Assembly: GCA_039720395.1 (NCBI GenBank)
Contig: JBBPBK010000058.1
Span: 278,501-342,500, forward strand
Length of the DNA: 64,000 nt
Reading direction: 5' to 3'
Source of the DNA: Liquidambar formosana
Taxonomy: Eukaryota > Streptophyta > Magnoliopsida > Saxifragales > Altingiaceae
Shown here: positions 47,212 to 57,689 of the stretch, in pieces
Position numbering within the stretch: position 1 is the first letter of the stretch
How the letters are laid out: each line of letters begins with the position of its first letter
Program-made: the position numbers and the translations under genes
The notes under the pieces: model-generated
Databases searched by the model: none
Told to the model about the DNA's origin: nothing
Seen by the model: only the letters and a program-made list of their open reading frames with translations

Positions 47212-48411
47212 ATGTTTAATTCACAAGGAGGAGATGCTGATGCCTTGAGGTTGTTGGGAAAGATAATGAGTTTTTTCTTGGTGCTTAGGCATGACTATGC
47301 CCATGCAATGGCATACTTGGCAAGTCTGAATGCCGACATGGTAATCCCCTTTCCTCATTCTTTTCTTTCTTTCATTTTTATTATCTTGCTCATCATTTTT
47401 TTTCAAATTCAACATGTAGAGTGGAAGCCCATGGGGACTATGGGAAGCTAGGCTGCCCAGAAGGTGTGTATCCTGCTTGGAGTTGATTGGGAAGAGGGTA
47501 CTCTTTGAGGGTCCCTCAGGGCGATACTGGTGCTTGAGAGAGCATGTCCTTAGGCAAGTGAAAGGACGAGTGGATGCTGCTCTTACCCCTATCTTGCCTC
47601 CCATGAACATGAGGCACACCGACTCTTTAGATAGGGATGAGCTGATGGAAGCTCTAATTGGGTGGGATGCTGGGGAGTTCATCTCGCCCAATACTGACTA
47701 TATGACCTTCTGTAATCAATTCTTGATGCACCCTAGAGTCATTGGCTTCCCACCTCAAGGGGTGAGTCTCTATCCTATTCTTTTTATTATTGATTTATGC
47801 AAGCACTCCTCTTAGACAAATTATTTATTACAGGGCCGGCGAGCTCGTGGACATAGTTCCACAATAGGGTCCTCCACAGGCATGACTCATGGAGTTAATG
47901 ATTATGAGATGGGGGGAATTGCACAACCACCTCTCCCAGTTCTTGATTGGCAAGTGAACCTATGCAATGAATTGGAATTTGTGAGGACTGATATTATTCG
48001 CCCTACTTTTGATGAAGTCCCCAAGATTGACTCAAGCTACGAGAATGTAAGCTCTAAGCCTTTGCATTCCTTGAAACCTTTTTCATCATTTATTAACCAT
48101 GTTCATCTCTTAGGTTCCTCGAGAGTACGCACAGGAGTGCTTGGAACTCAGCGAAGGATTGAGGCGAGACCTGTTAGGATGAGTTTGGCAAACTCCGTGC
48201 TAGAAGGGCGACTAAATCCTACTGTAAGACATTCCCTTTGTTCATTCCAATCATAGGAGCTAAAGGCATAACCCTTTTTATTAATTGATATTCTTTGCAA
48301 TAGGTCTCCACGCTACGTTCACCACAACCAATGCCACCCCAAAGGATTCCTCATGCTAGTCATGGTAGAGGTGAGCCTAGTAGGAAGAGAAGAACAACGG
48401 GAGATCATTAG
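47212..48411 (+). pseudogene. C-terminal exons of a plant-mobile-domain (PMD)-type extra gene
   Basis: Five exons are suggested by GT/AG borders: up to 47340, 47420-47761, 47834-48046, 48114-48223 and 48304-48411. The second is fully open (114 codons, phase 0) and encodes IGKRVLFEGPSGRYWCLREH, VLRQVKG and RDELMEALIGWDAGEF. This fits the C-terminal part of the PMD-type extra genes carried by Tat elements. Later exons end in a basic tail (RGEPSRKRRTTGDH) and a stop. A stop in the fourth exon makes it a pseudogene. The N-terminal PMD half is absent here but present in the related copy at 62460. It lies on the opposite strand to K's pol. The family call is from general pattern memory and the exon borders are read by eye. 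Confidence 0.6.
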
Positions 48412-48589
48412 CTTAGCTTAACCTCTTGCTTTGTAAATGAATGAAACATCTTTCTTTATGCTTTGTAACCTTTCTTTGAACACTTGCTTTGGTACTTTTA
48501 TGAGACTTTTGGAATTCCATTGTGGTGATTTACTCATGTTTTTGTGCAAAAATAAGCTCAAAATAAGCTTCCCAAGGTCACAAAACCAT

Positions 48590-48820
48590 ATAGGGGTCAA
48601 ATAGGGTCAAAAATAGGCAAAACAAAGCAAAATAGTAAAACGGCCTCGGATGACCACCCAGGGCTAGGCGGACTAACCGCCCAAGCCGAAGTGGCTAGCC
48701 TGCCCAGGCCTAGGTGGTCACCCGAGCTCGAAGCGAAAATCCCACTTTGAATAGGAAACTTCCTATTTTGACGGGTTTTCTCCATCTAGAACTCGGATTT
48801 GTGACCTTTTCCCTATAAAA
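48590..48820 (+). promoter_or_regulatory. LTR-like promoter of the second antisense reading frame in K
   Basis: The GC-rich foldback (48645-48726, CTCGGATGACCACC facing GGTGGTCACCCGAG) is followed by 'cctattttgacgggttt' at about 48762, which also follows the module in LTRs C and E. TATAAAA comes at 48814-48820, 88 bases after the foldback and 50 bases before the ATG at 48870. In the LTRs the distance from foldback to TATA is about 190-200 bases. Confidence 0.7.
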
Positions 48821-48869
48821 ACACATCCAAGGGGTTCCTAAACCTACTTGTATTCATTCATTAGAAATT

Positions 48870-50151
48870 ATGGAGGCTCTAGACAAATTTTTAGGAGGGT
48901 TTTTGAGAGTTATGAGTGCTGAAGCAAAATCTGAGTTTAAGTGCTTTGGCTTGGATCCATTGCTTTCCTTGAAGCATGTGAAGCTTGAAACGAACCTCCT
49001 AACTGCTGCTACATATTTTTGGGATCCCCAAGTTCATGTATTCCGCTTCAACTATTAAGAACTATGCCCAACCATGGAGGAATTCTGTACATTGTATGGT
49101 GTTTTGCTGGTAGGTCCTTTCATACTCCCTACTCCTCACCCAAGCGTTCTTACTTCTTTCTCTAACTTCCTTGGGATTCACCAATAATATGCCTCCATGT
49201 TTGTAAAAGACCATATGGTAGAGTTGATGAAATTGGCAACCTCTTTCTTGGCCTATAAAGGTATTCTGAAATTTACCTTTCCTATTAAGTATGCACTTGC
49301 CTTTTGCCTTCTTGGTCGTTTCCTTATTTCAACTAGTACTCCACATGTTCTCATACAAATTTGTGAGTTGATTTCTCTCCTTACCAAGGGCCATAACCTG
49401 ATTCCCATGGTACTAGCTGAAACCCTGAATGGTTTGGATGAAGCTCATGAGGACCCAAAGGTTCCCTTAGGAGGTAGCCCCATTCTGCTGCAAATGTGGT
49501 TGCCTTGAAAGACTGAAATTCTTGTCACCCACTGTCATTACACCGTACAAGCCCCAGCATTACTGCCTTCACTGCATCGAATTGCCTGGGCAATTTTCTT
49601 TGAGGATTGGCTAGGTTACTTCCTAAACTCTTTCATGGAGGAATATCAGGTGGTTTGTCTTCATATGGGGCTGTAGTGAACAAGTGCTTCTGCGTACTTC
49701 TGGATGTGCCATGGTGAGACTCATAGGACTGAGGTCTACTTCTTTTTATTGGCCTTCGAGGGTTCTTCGTCAGATGGGTGCTATGCAAACCATACCTACT
49801 TCCTTGAAAGGTGACTATCCTGTGATGCCTGCAGGTCTTTCTATAGTGACTTGGGCGAAGGATCGATGGCCTAGCAAGCTGACACTAACCCAAGTTACGA
49901 ATACTGATGGTCCATATATGATAAGCCTCGAGTACAAGGAATGGTTGAAAAGCAATTTGGGTGAGAGAGAGACTACTCGAAGAAAAAGGATTTTTGGACT
50001 TATCAAGAATAACGACCTTGGACCTTGCAGAAAAGATATTATGGAAGCAGTGATAGCAGCTTATGAACATGACTTGAGGAAGAAAAGAAGACATGAAAGA
50101 GAGAAGAAGAAAGCTGAAAAGCGAACTACAAAGAAGCCCAAGAAAAATTGA
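48870..50151 (+). pseudogene. Second antisense extra reading frame of K (DUF7745-like), broken
   Basis: The ATG at 48870 opens MEALDKFLGGFLRVM. Then come YFWDPQVHVFRFNY-stop-ELCPTMEEFCTLYG, KYALAFCLLGRFLI, GHNLIPMVLAETLNGL and LLQMWLP, all in one frame up to about 49680 with in-frame stops. A frame change leads to the C-terminal part (49684-50151) with VLRQMGAMQTIP and a strongly basic Lys/Arg tail ending at 50151. The pattern 'W-P...VFRF...ELCPT-EE' is that of the DUF7745/PMD-related proteins carried by Tat elements; this is from memory. It converges on K's integrase, which ends 350 bases away on the other strand. No intron is needed. Confidence 0.6.
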
Positions 50152-50499
50152 AGACTCAATAGAATAGGATATTTATGGCATATTTGTAGTTCTTTTACTT
50201 AATACCAATGAATTGTTATGTCAATCACTTTTAGTTTTGAATAAATTGCCAATAATAAATTAAATTTGGGATTTTGTTGCTTGATTTAGATCGTACCCAA
50301 GGTAACTTTATGGGTTGCCTACGTATCTCCATGATTTTTTCTTTTTTTGCTTTTTTGCTTTTTGTTTTTTCTTCTTCTTTTTTTTTTGTTGTTGTTTTTT
50401 TCTCTTTTTTTTTTTTTGAATGGAGAATCAGGTCTTACGTAGTTCTTATGCCTTAACTTTTGCCTAGGTTGCCCTTACGGGTTTTTAACCTAGTAGGCC
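50152..50499 (-). other. Non-coding gap between K integrase and the antisense frame
   Basis: It contains long T-rich runs (about 50337-50418, A-rich on the minus strand) and, on the minus strand, GGAGATACGTAGGCAACCC, a motif I recognise from Tat 3' regions. No gene is seen. Confidence 0.55.
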
Positions 50500-51569
50500 T
50501 CAAACATGATATTTCTTTAATTGGTCCAAATTAGTTGGATGAGCAAACTCAATTCCATCTAAATCCATGAGGTGAACACCCCTGCAGGCAATATCTCTTT
50601 GATAATGTATGGTCCACCCCAACTTGGCTTGAATTTTCCTCGCGGATCGAATATTGGAGCTCTGATTTCTTTCAACACTGCATCCCCTTTCTTCAGACCC
50701 CGATCTTTGACATGCTTGTTGAATGCTCTGGCGACTCTCCGCTAATACCCCTGCACATGATATAGCGCCCTTAACCACCTTTCATCCAGTAAAGCTAACT
50801 CGTCATAACGGCTCTTAACCCAGTCCACTTCTGTTATCTAGCTCTCCACGGTAATCCTTAGTGAAGGAACCTCTAATTCAACTGGCAATATGGCCTCCAT
50901 TCCATAAACTAGAGAGTAAGGGGTAGCCCCTGTTGACGACCTTATTGATGTTCTGTAACCCCATAGAGCCAAAGGTAACTTCTCATGCTAGTCTGTGTGC
51001 GAGTCTAGCCGTCTTCTGTAGCATCTTCTTGATATTCTTGTTAGCCGCTTCCACTGCTCCATTAGCCTGAGGACGGTATGGTGACGACAGATAGTGAACT
51101 ATGCCATACTTTTGCAAGAGCTCATGAGTTTCCTTCTGAAAGTGCTGGCCATTGTCTGAGATAACTTTATGCGATACCCCATATCGATAGATAATGCTAT
51201 ACTGTATGAATTGTGCTACCTTCATGGAATTCAAGGTCTTGAAGGATGCCGCCTCTACCCATTTAGTGAAATAATCGATAGCAACCAGGATGTATTCATG
51301 CCCATTTGATGCCTTTGGCTTGATCTGTCCGATTATATCTATCCCCCATACTACGAACGGACCATGGTGACGACATACTTGTTAAAGGCATAGAAGGCAA
51401 ATGTTGTCCACTGGCAAATAGTTGGCATTTATGACACTTCTTGACGTGTGCGTGGCAATCTCTTTCCATGGTAGACCAATAATAGCCTAGCCTCATGATT
51501 TTCTTAGCCAACATATAGCCATTCATGTGTGGAGCCCCTATCCCTTTATGGATTTCTTTAATTAGATGC
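50500..51569 (-). pseudogene. Element K integrase, frameshifted
   Basis: Integrase inserts the cDNA into the genome. The minus strand shows the HHCC zinc finger (GAPHMNGYMLAKKIMRLGYY, then CHAHVKKCHKCQLFAS at about 51526-51400). After frame changes the core follows with SDNGQHFQKE (second Asp) and YRPQANGAVEAANKNIKK (Glu) at 51234-50983. The C-terminal part, in two frames (50778-50500), holds AFNKHVKDRGLKKGDAVL and VHLMDLDGIEF. All domains are present but separated by stops and shifts. Confidence 0.85.
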
Positions 51570-52611
51570 TCAGCTTCCTCCTCGGTGACACACAGCAGGT
51601 GGATCCCGTCGTATGATCTCCGATATAGCTTTCCTCCATAAAGTACATAGTGACTCGCCTAATCGTCTTAAGGTTTTTCTATCGATACGAGATGCTCCTT
51701 CTTGGTATTCCCTTTCTTCAATGAACTTCTTTATGTCATGGAACCATGGATAACCATCATTCACTTCCCCTCTTCGGATTGCACAACAGTACACAGGCTT
51801 GTCTCGGCATTCTATCACCAATGACTTCACGTTCCCTCCTTCAGGTATCTCCACTATGGATGCTAGGGTTGCCAAGGCGTCGGCAAACTGGTTCTTGTTT
51901 CTTGACAAGTAGTTGAACTCTATCTCTGAGAACTCCATGGTTAGAACATCCAGATAAGCATGGTATGGCAACAGCTTCTCATCTCGAGTTTTCCATTCCC
52001 CTTTTATCTGACAAATGATTAACGCCGAGTCCTCGAACGCTTCCAATTCTTTGATCCCTAATTCAAGTGCCGCTTCCAATGCTAGGATACAGGCCTCATA
52101 CTCAGCAATGTTATTGGTAGCTTCGAACCGTAACTTGACCGTTAATGGTGTAAATGCCTCTTCAGGTGAAACCAGCAGGACTCCTACCCCATAACCTTTC
52201 TTATTGGCTACCCCATCGAAATAAACTCTCCAAGTTTTCCTTCCAATTTCTAGCACGTCCTTGTCTGTGAGCTAATCGTTGAATGGAGCGGATGATGACA
52301 CAGGACAGCTGGCTAGGTAGTCTGCGATGACGCTCCCCTTGATAGACTTCTGATTTATATACTTGATGTCAAATTCATTGAGGAGAATTGACCATCGAGC
52401 AGTTCTGTATGACAATACTGGCCTCTCTATCAAGTATTTCAATGGATCCATGCGACTTATCAAGAACACTTCGAAGGACATCATGTAGTATCAGAGTTTC
52501 TGTGTCGCCCATACTAGTGCCACGCAAGCCTTTTTAATTGCATTGTACTTCACTTCATAGTCTGTCATTTTCTTGCTTAGGTAATAAATGGCATTTTCCT
52601 TTATTGACCCT
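51570..52611 (-). pseudogene. Element K RT connection and RNase H
   Basis: RNase H removes the RNA strand during cDNA synthesis. The frame at 52484-52272 carries the connection region (MDPLKYLIERPVLSYRTARW). The frame at 52256-51570 holds the RNase H fold with WRVYFDGVANKKGYGVGVLL (first Asp), NNIAEYEACILALEAAL (Glu), EDSALIICQIKGEW (Asp) and NQFADALATLAS (last Asp), so all four catalytic acidic residues are kept. A stop separates the two frames at about 52270. This is the best preserved catalytic domain in the window. Confidence 0.88.
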
Positions 52612-53717
52612 TCAAGATATTGAGCTAACATAGCTCCCGTTGCGGTTTCGGTGATCGTCAAGTATAACAAGAGCAGTGCACCTTGCCATGGGGAGAACTA
52701 AGATTGGAGGATTGCTCAAGTATCTCTTAATGGTCTCAAAGGCCTCTTGGCATTCTTCGTTCCACACTTTTGGCACACCTTTCTTAAGCAATTTGAAGAT
52801 TGGTTCGCAAACCATGGTCAAATTGGCAATGAATCGACTTATGTATTGAACTCTTCCCAGAAAACCCCAAATCTGCTTCTCAGTGCTAGGTGGCTCATTC
52901 TCTACAACGGCTTTTATCTTCCCTAGGGTCCACTTCGATGCCCCTCTGAGTGATCATGAACCCCAATAGCTTCCCTGCGATGACACCAAAAGCGTACTTC
53001 TATGGGTTTAAACAGAAATTGTACTTCTTTGCTCGCACTAGGAATTTCTCTAGCTGCCTTGAAATGCCCTTCCCTATCCACGAACTTCACGATCATATCA
53101 TCGACATAAACCTCGACTTCATTATGGATCATATCATGTAATAGGGTCGTAGCTGCTCTTTGGTAAGTAGCCCTAGTGTTTCTTAAGCCAAAAGGCATTA
53201 CCTTGTAACAATATGTTCCCCATTGCATGATAAAGGCTATTTTCTCCATGTCTTGAGGCGCCATCTTTATCTGGTTATACCCGGAGAATCCGTCCATAAA
53301 GGAGAGGAGTGCATGTCCCACTGTACTGTCCACCAACACGTCGATATGGGGTAAAGGAAAGTCATCCTTAGGGCTCGCGGCGTTGAGATCTCGGAAATCG
53401 ATACACATCCTCACTTTCCCATCTTTTTTAGGCACAGGCACTATATTCGACAACCACTCGGGATACTCCACAACTTGGAAGAAGCTCGCGTCTAGTTGTT
53501 TAGTTACCTCTTCTTTTACTTTTAGAGCCCATTCTGGTTTTAATCTTCTGAGTTTCTGCTTTACCGGCTTCTTTAGAGAATTAGTGGGGATATAGTGTTG
53601 CACAATATCGGGGTCAATGCCAGGCATGTCTTCATAAGACCATGCAAAAGCCATGATGTTGGCTTTTAAGAGGGAGATCATTCTTTCTTTTTCAATGGGG
53701 GAGAGGGTTTTTCCCAA
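52612..53717 (-). pseudogene. Element K reverse transcriptase, Tat type, frameshifted
   Basis: The frame at 53717-52923 encodes QKLRRLKPEWALKVKEEV, VRMCIDFRDLNAASPKDDFP, LSFMDGFSGYNQIKMAPQD (first catalytic Asp), YKVMPFGLRNTRATYQR and VEVYVDDMIVK (YVDD). Just after YVDD a frameshift scrambles the next 60 residues; the correct frame resumes at 52821 with TMVCEPIFKLLKKGVP and ILVLPMARCTAL. The catalytic residues are intact but the chain is broken. The style (MPFGL, YVDDMIVK) fits Tat/Ogre elements. Confidence 0.9.
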
Positions 53718-55757
53718 TTTTAACTATTCTTGGCAATTCATTCGTCCCTAAGTTGATTGATTCCAATTCATCCATATTAGGTTCGGTGACGCCCCTTTTC
53801 CTTTGCTCAACGAGTTCCGGGGGGACATCGTTCCTAGGATCTATATCCATGCCATAAATATCTATAGATGAGAGAAAAGAGACACTGCATATATAGAGAA
53901 AGAAAGCACACTTTACTGACTAGGAATACCAGGAATAACACACAAAAGAAGAAAGAAAACAAACAAATCTGTATCAACACTATGACTCCACAAAGTGAGT
54001 TAAGTAGATACATCTTATTGAATTAGGGAAATATTACTAAACTAAGACACCTACAAGCTGCTATTAGGTAGGCCAAGGTCTTCTCCTTCATAGATCTCCG
54101 CAATGACACCACTTTCAAGGTACCAATTAAGGAGTGGCACGATAGCATGGCTAATGGATGAACCCTGAAGTTCCTCAATGGTCGAGTCTTTCACAGGTGA
54201 GGATCATATCTTGAAACATTTCATTCATAGCCCCTGTATCAAGGTTCTCTACCCAGTCCCTCCTCTTTCTTTTCCCAGAACTCATCATTGATGGCTTCAT
54301 CATCCACCATTTCAGCTGTGATTGGATACCATTCAGTGAAGAAGATGTCAAATCTCAGAACTCAGATCTTGGTAGTTCAGTCAAAGGTGGGTTCTAGAAA
54401 CTCGCAATATAGGAAATCATCTCCCTTCTTTGACGAAAGTAACCATTCAAAGTAGGTCGATATAGCGAGATCCTCAGGTCTGGCACCCTTCCCTCGGCTT
54501 TGGCTCTTACTTTCTCCTTGTTCCTCTTCAGCATTTCCGCACTGATCATTTCTAGAGGGCTCATATCCTAGCCCAAAGGTGTATGAGGTGACACGGCTCT
54601 GAACAGACTTAGGGATCTCTTGTTGACGATGTCCTAGCCCCATGCTAGGAAAGAAACTCATTTTTCTCATGATTTCATCGACGTGCAAATTGCTATGGGA
54701 GCAAAAGTCCTAAGGGTATTAACTCACCCTTCTCAAGTTCTTTCTCAATGCATTGGACATAGTCAAACTCGGATAGTGGTACTGCTGTTGATTCTGGTTG
54801 TATCTCACATATAGGCACGCTTGCAAGTTTCAATTTATAGTCCCCTTGGAATGTTACTATGGCTCCTTCATAAGGAAACTTCACCTTTTGATGGAGTAAA
54901 GATGGCACAGCCCCAGCAGGATGGATCCAAGGTCGGCCCAATAGCAAGTTGAAACATGACGACACATCCAACACTTAGAATTCCACCCTAAATTCAATGG
55001 GTCCCATGATTAGAGGTAAGGTAACCACCCCTATTACTTCTCGGTGGGTGTTGTCATAAACTTTATGGTCTGCCTAGATGGCGTGAAATCGGTGGGTCCC
55101 AAACCTAATACAATGGCAGTTCGGAGAGGATATACATTCAATGCGGACCCATTATCAATAAGGATAGTGGGAACCCTCTTCCCCATAGTGTCAACGGTTA
55201 CATAGAGAGCTTGGGAATGACTTGGCCCGCTTTTGGGTAGGTCCACATCAGTGAACACAATAGTTGAATTCTTGGGAGTTGGGTTTACCAAATGTACTAG
55301 TCCTTCGGGGGATGTATCAACAGGCACTTATATCTGACTCAGCAGTTTCAGCACGGTCTGTTTGTGCTTATGCGAGGCCATGAGCAAACCCCAAATAGTG
55401 ATGTTGGCATTGGTCTTCTTCAGCTGCCTAAGCACCTCATCCTCTTCTTCTTGCAAGCTAGGACGCCTCTGCCCTTCCAAATCTTCCAACGGACCCCAAC
55501 GGATTCTCAGATTCTAGGTGGGGAGGCTTGAAATGACGATCCCCTCTGGTTATATGGTCCAACTCGTCATCGCTAACCCATATGTCATGGACTTCTTCGG
55601 AGTCATTCATTAAGTCATCCCATTCTATCATGTCAATGCTCTCCATTTCCATTGGTAGGTCATCCCAACCTGTAGGGACTATCAGCTCATCTGATATTGG
55701 ACTTGGGCTTGAGTACAACACATAGTAATCAAATTTCCCCGATGATTCACCTAATAG
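53718..55757 (-). pseudogene. Element K protease and linker region
   Basis: The minus strand first gives an acidic linker (55721-55458), then DEVLRQLKKTNANITIWGLL. The aspartic protease follows with VPTILIDNGSALNVYPLRTA (active site D-N-G) at 55327-55034 and, after a stop, CFNLLLGRPWIHPAGAVPS at 54974-54693. A G-patch-like piece with MGLGHRQQEIPKS and TFGLGYEPS follows at 54688-54377, as in other Tat elements. From 54376 to 53718 the link to RT is too decayed to read. Several stops interrupt the region. Confidence 0.82.
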
Positions 55758-55758
55758 G

Positions 55759-57240
55759 TGTTAGGATTATGCCCTAGAGCCAATCATAGAGATGATTGTT
55801 TAGGGATTAGGAACAATCAATTGATTTCATTTATGTATGTCACATTTATTATTGATTTAATAAAAGGGCTTATTCTATTATGTTTATATGCATCATTTAT
55901 ATTTACATAATATGTCCATGGAGTTAGAGTTGAGAATATGAAATTACAAAGTGTTGTAATTTTGAGACTGTAGATATATCTCTGTACTAAACTCCTAAAA
56001 CATTCCTAGTTGAAGGTTCACTATAATGGACAGTAATGAACCATAGGACTAGCAGTTGTTAGGTTGACTCTATAGGAGGATAGCTAGTCTCAAGCTATTT
56101 ATGTGGAGACACTACAACCAATAAGTGGGTGCCTATTATAAGAATAGGTACACTGAATGTGACCAAAGATATGAGATAAACTAAATGGAGTTTTAACCTG
56201 CCTGTCAATCAGTTTCTCATTGTTATAGTGGTTACAAGTAATCCTTAGACCTGAGACACCATGGTAGTCTTATGCATGTAGCTTTAGAAGTTTGATAACA
56301 CTAAGTGCAGATCCTATTCAGGGGTCTGTAAGGGTGTTCATTGGCCCTACTGCTATGTGTGTGAAGGCATGTGAGTGATCAACAAGGAATCCAGTCATTC
56401 TTAGGAAAAAGGGAGTGAATGTCTCATATAGCATTCATTGAATATAACTCATTAAATCCATGGGCCCATGGTAGAATGAATATGGAAAGGAGTTTCCATA
56501 AGTTCATCATGAGTTGATATTAATGAATGAGTATAAAGTAATTGAACTAGGGACTTGACTAGACTTCCATGTCTAATTAGTTCAATTGGAGACATTGTGT
56601 TGATGGAAAAATGTAATTGTAACCTGTAAACTATAACAGAAGGGTTCTTTGTAAATGACTATTCACCTCATTAAGGACCACACCATGAGCCATATGCTAG
56701 GTGTTACTCATGGTTAGTAGAAGCCCTAATTGATATAAATGAGTTATAATCAATTAGGGAATTTGAAGGAGTTCCAATTAGACCCTTAATGGAAAGTGTT
56801 CCATTGTGCACAACATGTACTATACCTACTACTTGATGATGTGAACCCAATGGGTCACACTGATCATGCTAAGAGAGCTTGATTGTCTATGAGAGAAAGG
56901 GTATAAGTGAATAAAGAATAGTTCTTTAAGGGCTTAGTTTGTATTTGATACAAATTAGAGGGGTTATTGTGTAATTAGGAGTAATTACACAAAACCCATT
57001 AGGGTTTTAATTCCCCCCTTGGCCGGCCCTATTAGTGGGCTATATAATGCCCATTATGATGTGATGACATCATAATAACTCACATTAACACACCCACTAG
57101 TGCTGGCTGAAAATCAGCTTGGAGGCTCTCTCTCTCTCTCTCTCTTCTCCATCTCTAGCAACCATAAGGAAGAAGAAGGAAAGGACATCAAGCTCTAGCT
57201 AGGTGTGGATATTGTTGGAGGCCGTACGCTTGGACTGTTC
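55759..57240 (+). mobile_element. Truncated copia LTR G inside element K
   Basis: It starts TGTTAGG at 55759, preceded by ATAGG, and follows the A/B subfamily LTR to 'ggactgttc' at 57240. About the last 215 bases of the LTR, including CCCAACA, are missing and K gag follows at once. One deletion probably removed both the LTR end and the C-terminal part of K gag, so no right-hand duplication remains. Confidence 0.88.
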
Positions 57241-57689
57241 AATGGGTTAACATCATTGAGGGAGAAAGGTTGAATGGGTTGAGTTATGGTGTTGACCTCA
57301 GCATTGTTCTTCCCAGTAAAGTTTGTCTTGCGATTCCTCACTTCCTCAGTTTTGATTGTCCCATCATTGATAGCATCTTCAACCTGCATGACGGCCCCAA
57401 TGAGAGCTTTGAAATCCGGGAAATAGTGGGCAAATAGGTGCTTGTGGTACACGGGCAGCAAGTTCTTAACTACTAACTGAATTTGGTCCTCCTCATTTGG
57501 CCTATCCGTCATTCTCGACGCCTTTTGTCTCCACCTTGTAATGTAAGCGGAGAAAGTTTCATGAGCCTCTTGCTTGGTGGTTTCTAGGTCTCTCCGAGTA
57601 ACATCCACCTCTGTGTTGTACTTGTAGTGCTCCAAGAACTCATTGCATATGTCTTCCCAAGTCCGAGTCCTGTTCTCATCCAAGGATAA
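57241..57689 (-). pseudogene. Element K gag capsid domain, both ends cut
   Basis: The minus strand encodes LSLDENRTRTWEDICNEFLE, then HYKYNTEVDVTRRDLE, AYITRWRQKASRM and LIGAVMQVEDAINDGTIK, the retrotransposon-gag capsid domain. The N-terminal side is cut at 57689 by LTR I of element J, and the C-terminal zinc-knuckle part by the deletion at LTR G. The frame itself has no stop here. The apparent start codon at 57714 lies in the LTR and is not the real start. Confidence 0.85.

Larger units (their letters stand above)
47212..57689 (-). mobile_element. Element K: Tat-type Ty3/gypsy retrotransposon on the minus strand, ends missing
   Basis: From right to left on the minus strand: gag (57689-57241), a copia LTR with deletion (57240-55759), protease and linker (55757-53718), RT (53717-52612), RNase H (to 51570) and integrase (to 50500). 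Two genes on the opposite strand follow. Domain order and the protease/RT sequence style are those of the Tat lineage. Its 5' LTR and gag start lie beyond element J; its 3' LTR has been lost at the junction near 47100-47211. Confidence 0.8.

Noticed and set aside
47212..48411. Reading the PMD exons as a sense gene of element E
   Set aside because: Plus-strand introns would be spliced out of E's own genomic RNA; the neighbouring foldback, second frame and converging minus-strand pol fit K better. It remains possible that E captured them after its last transposition.
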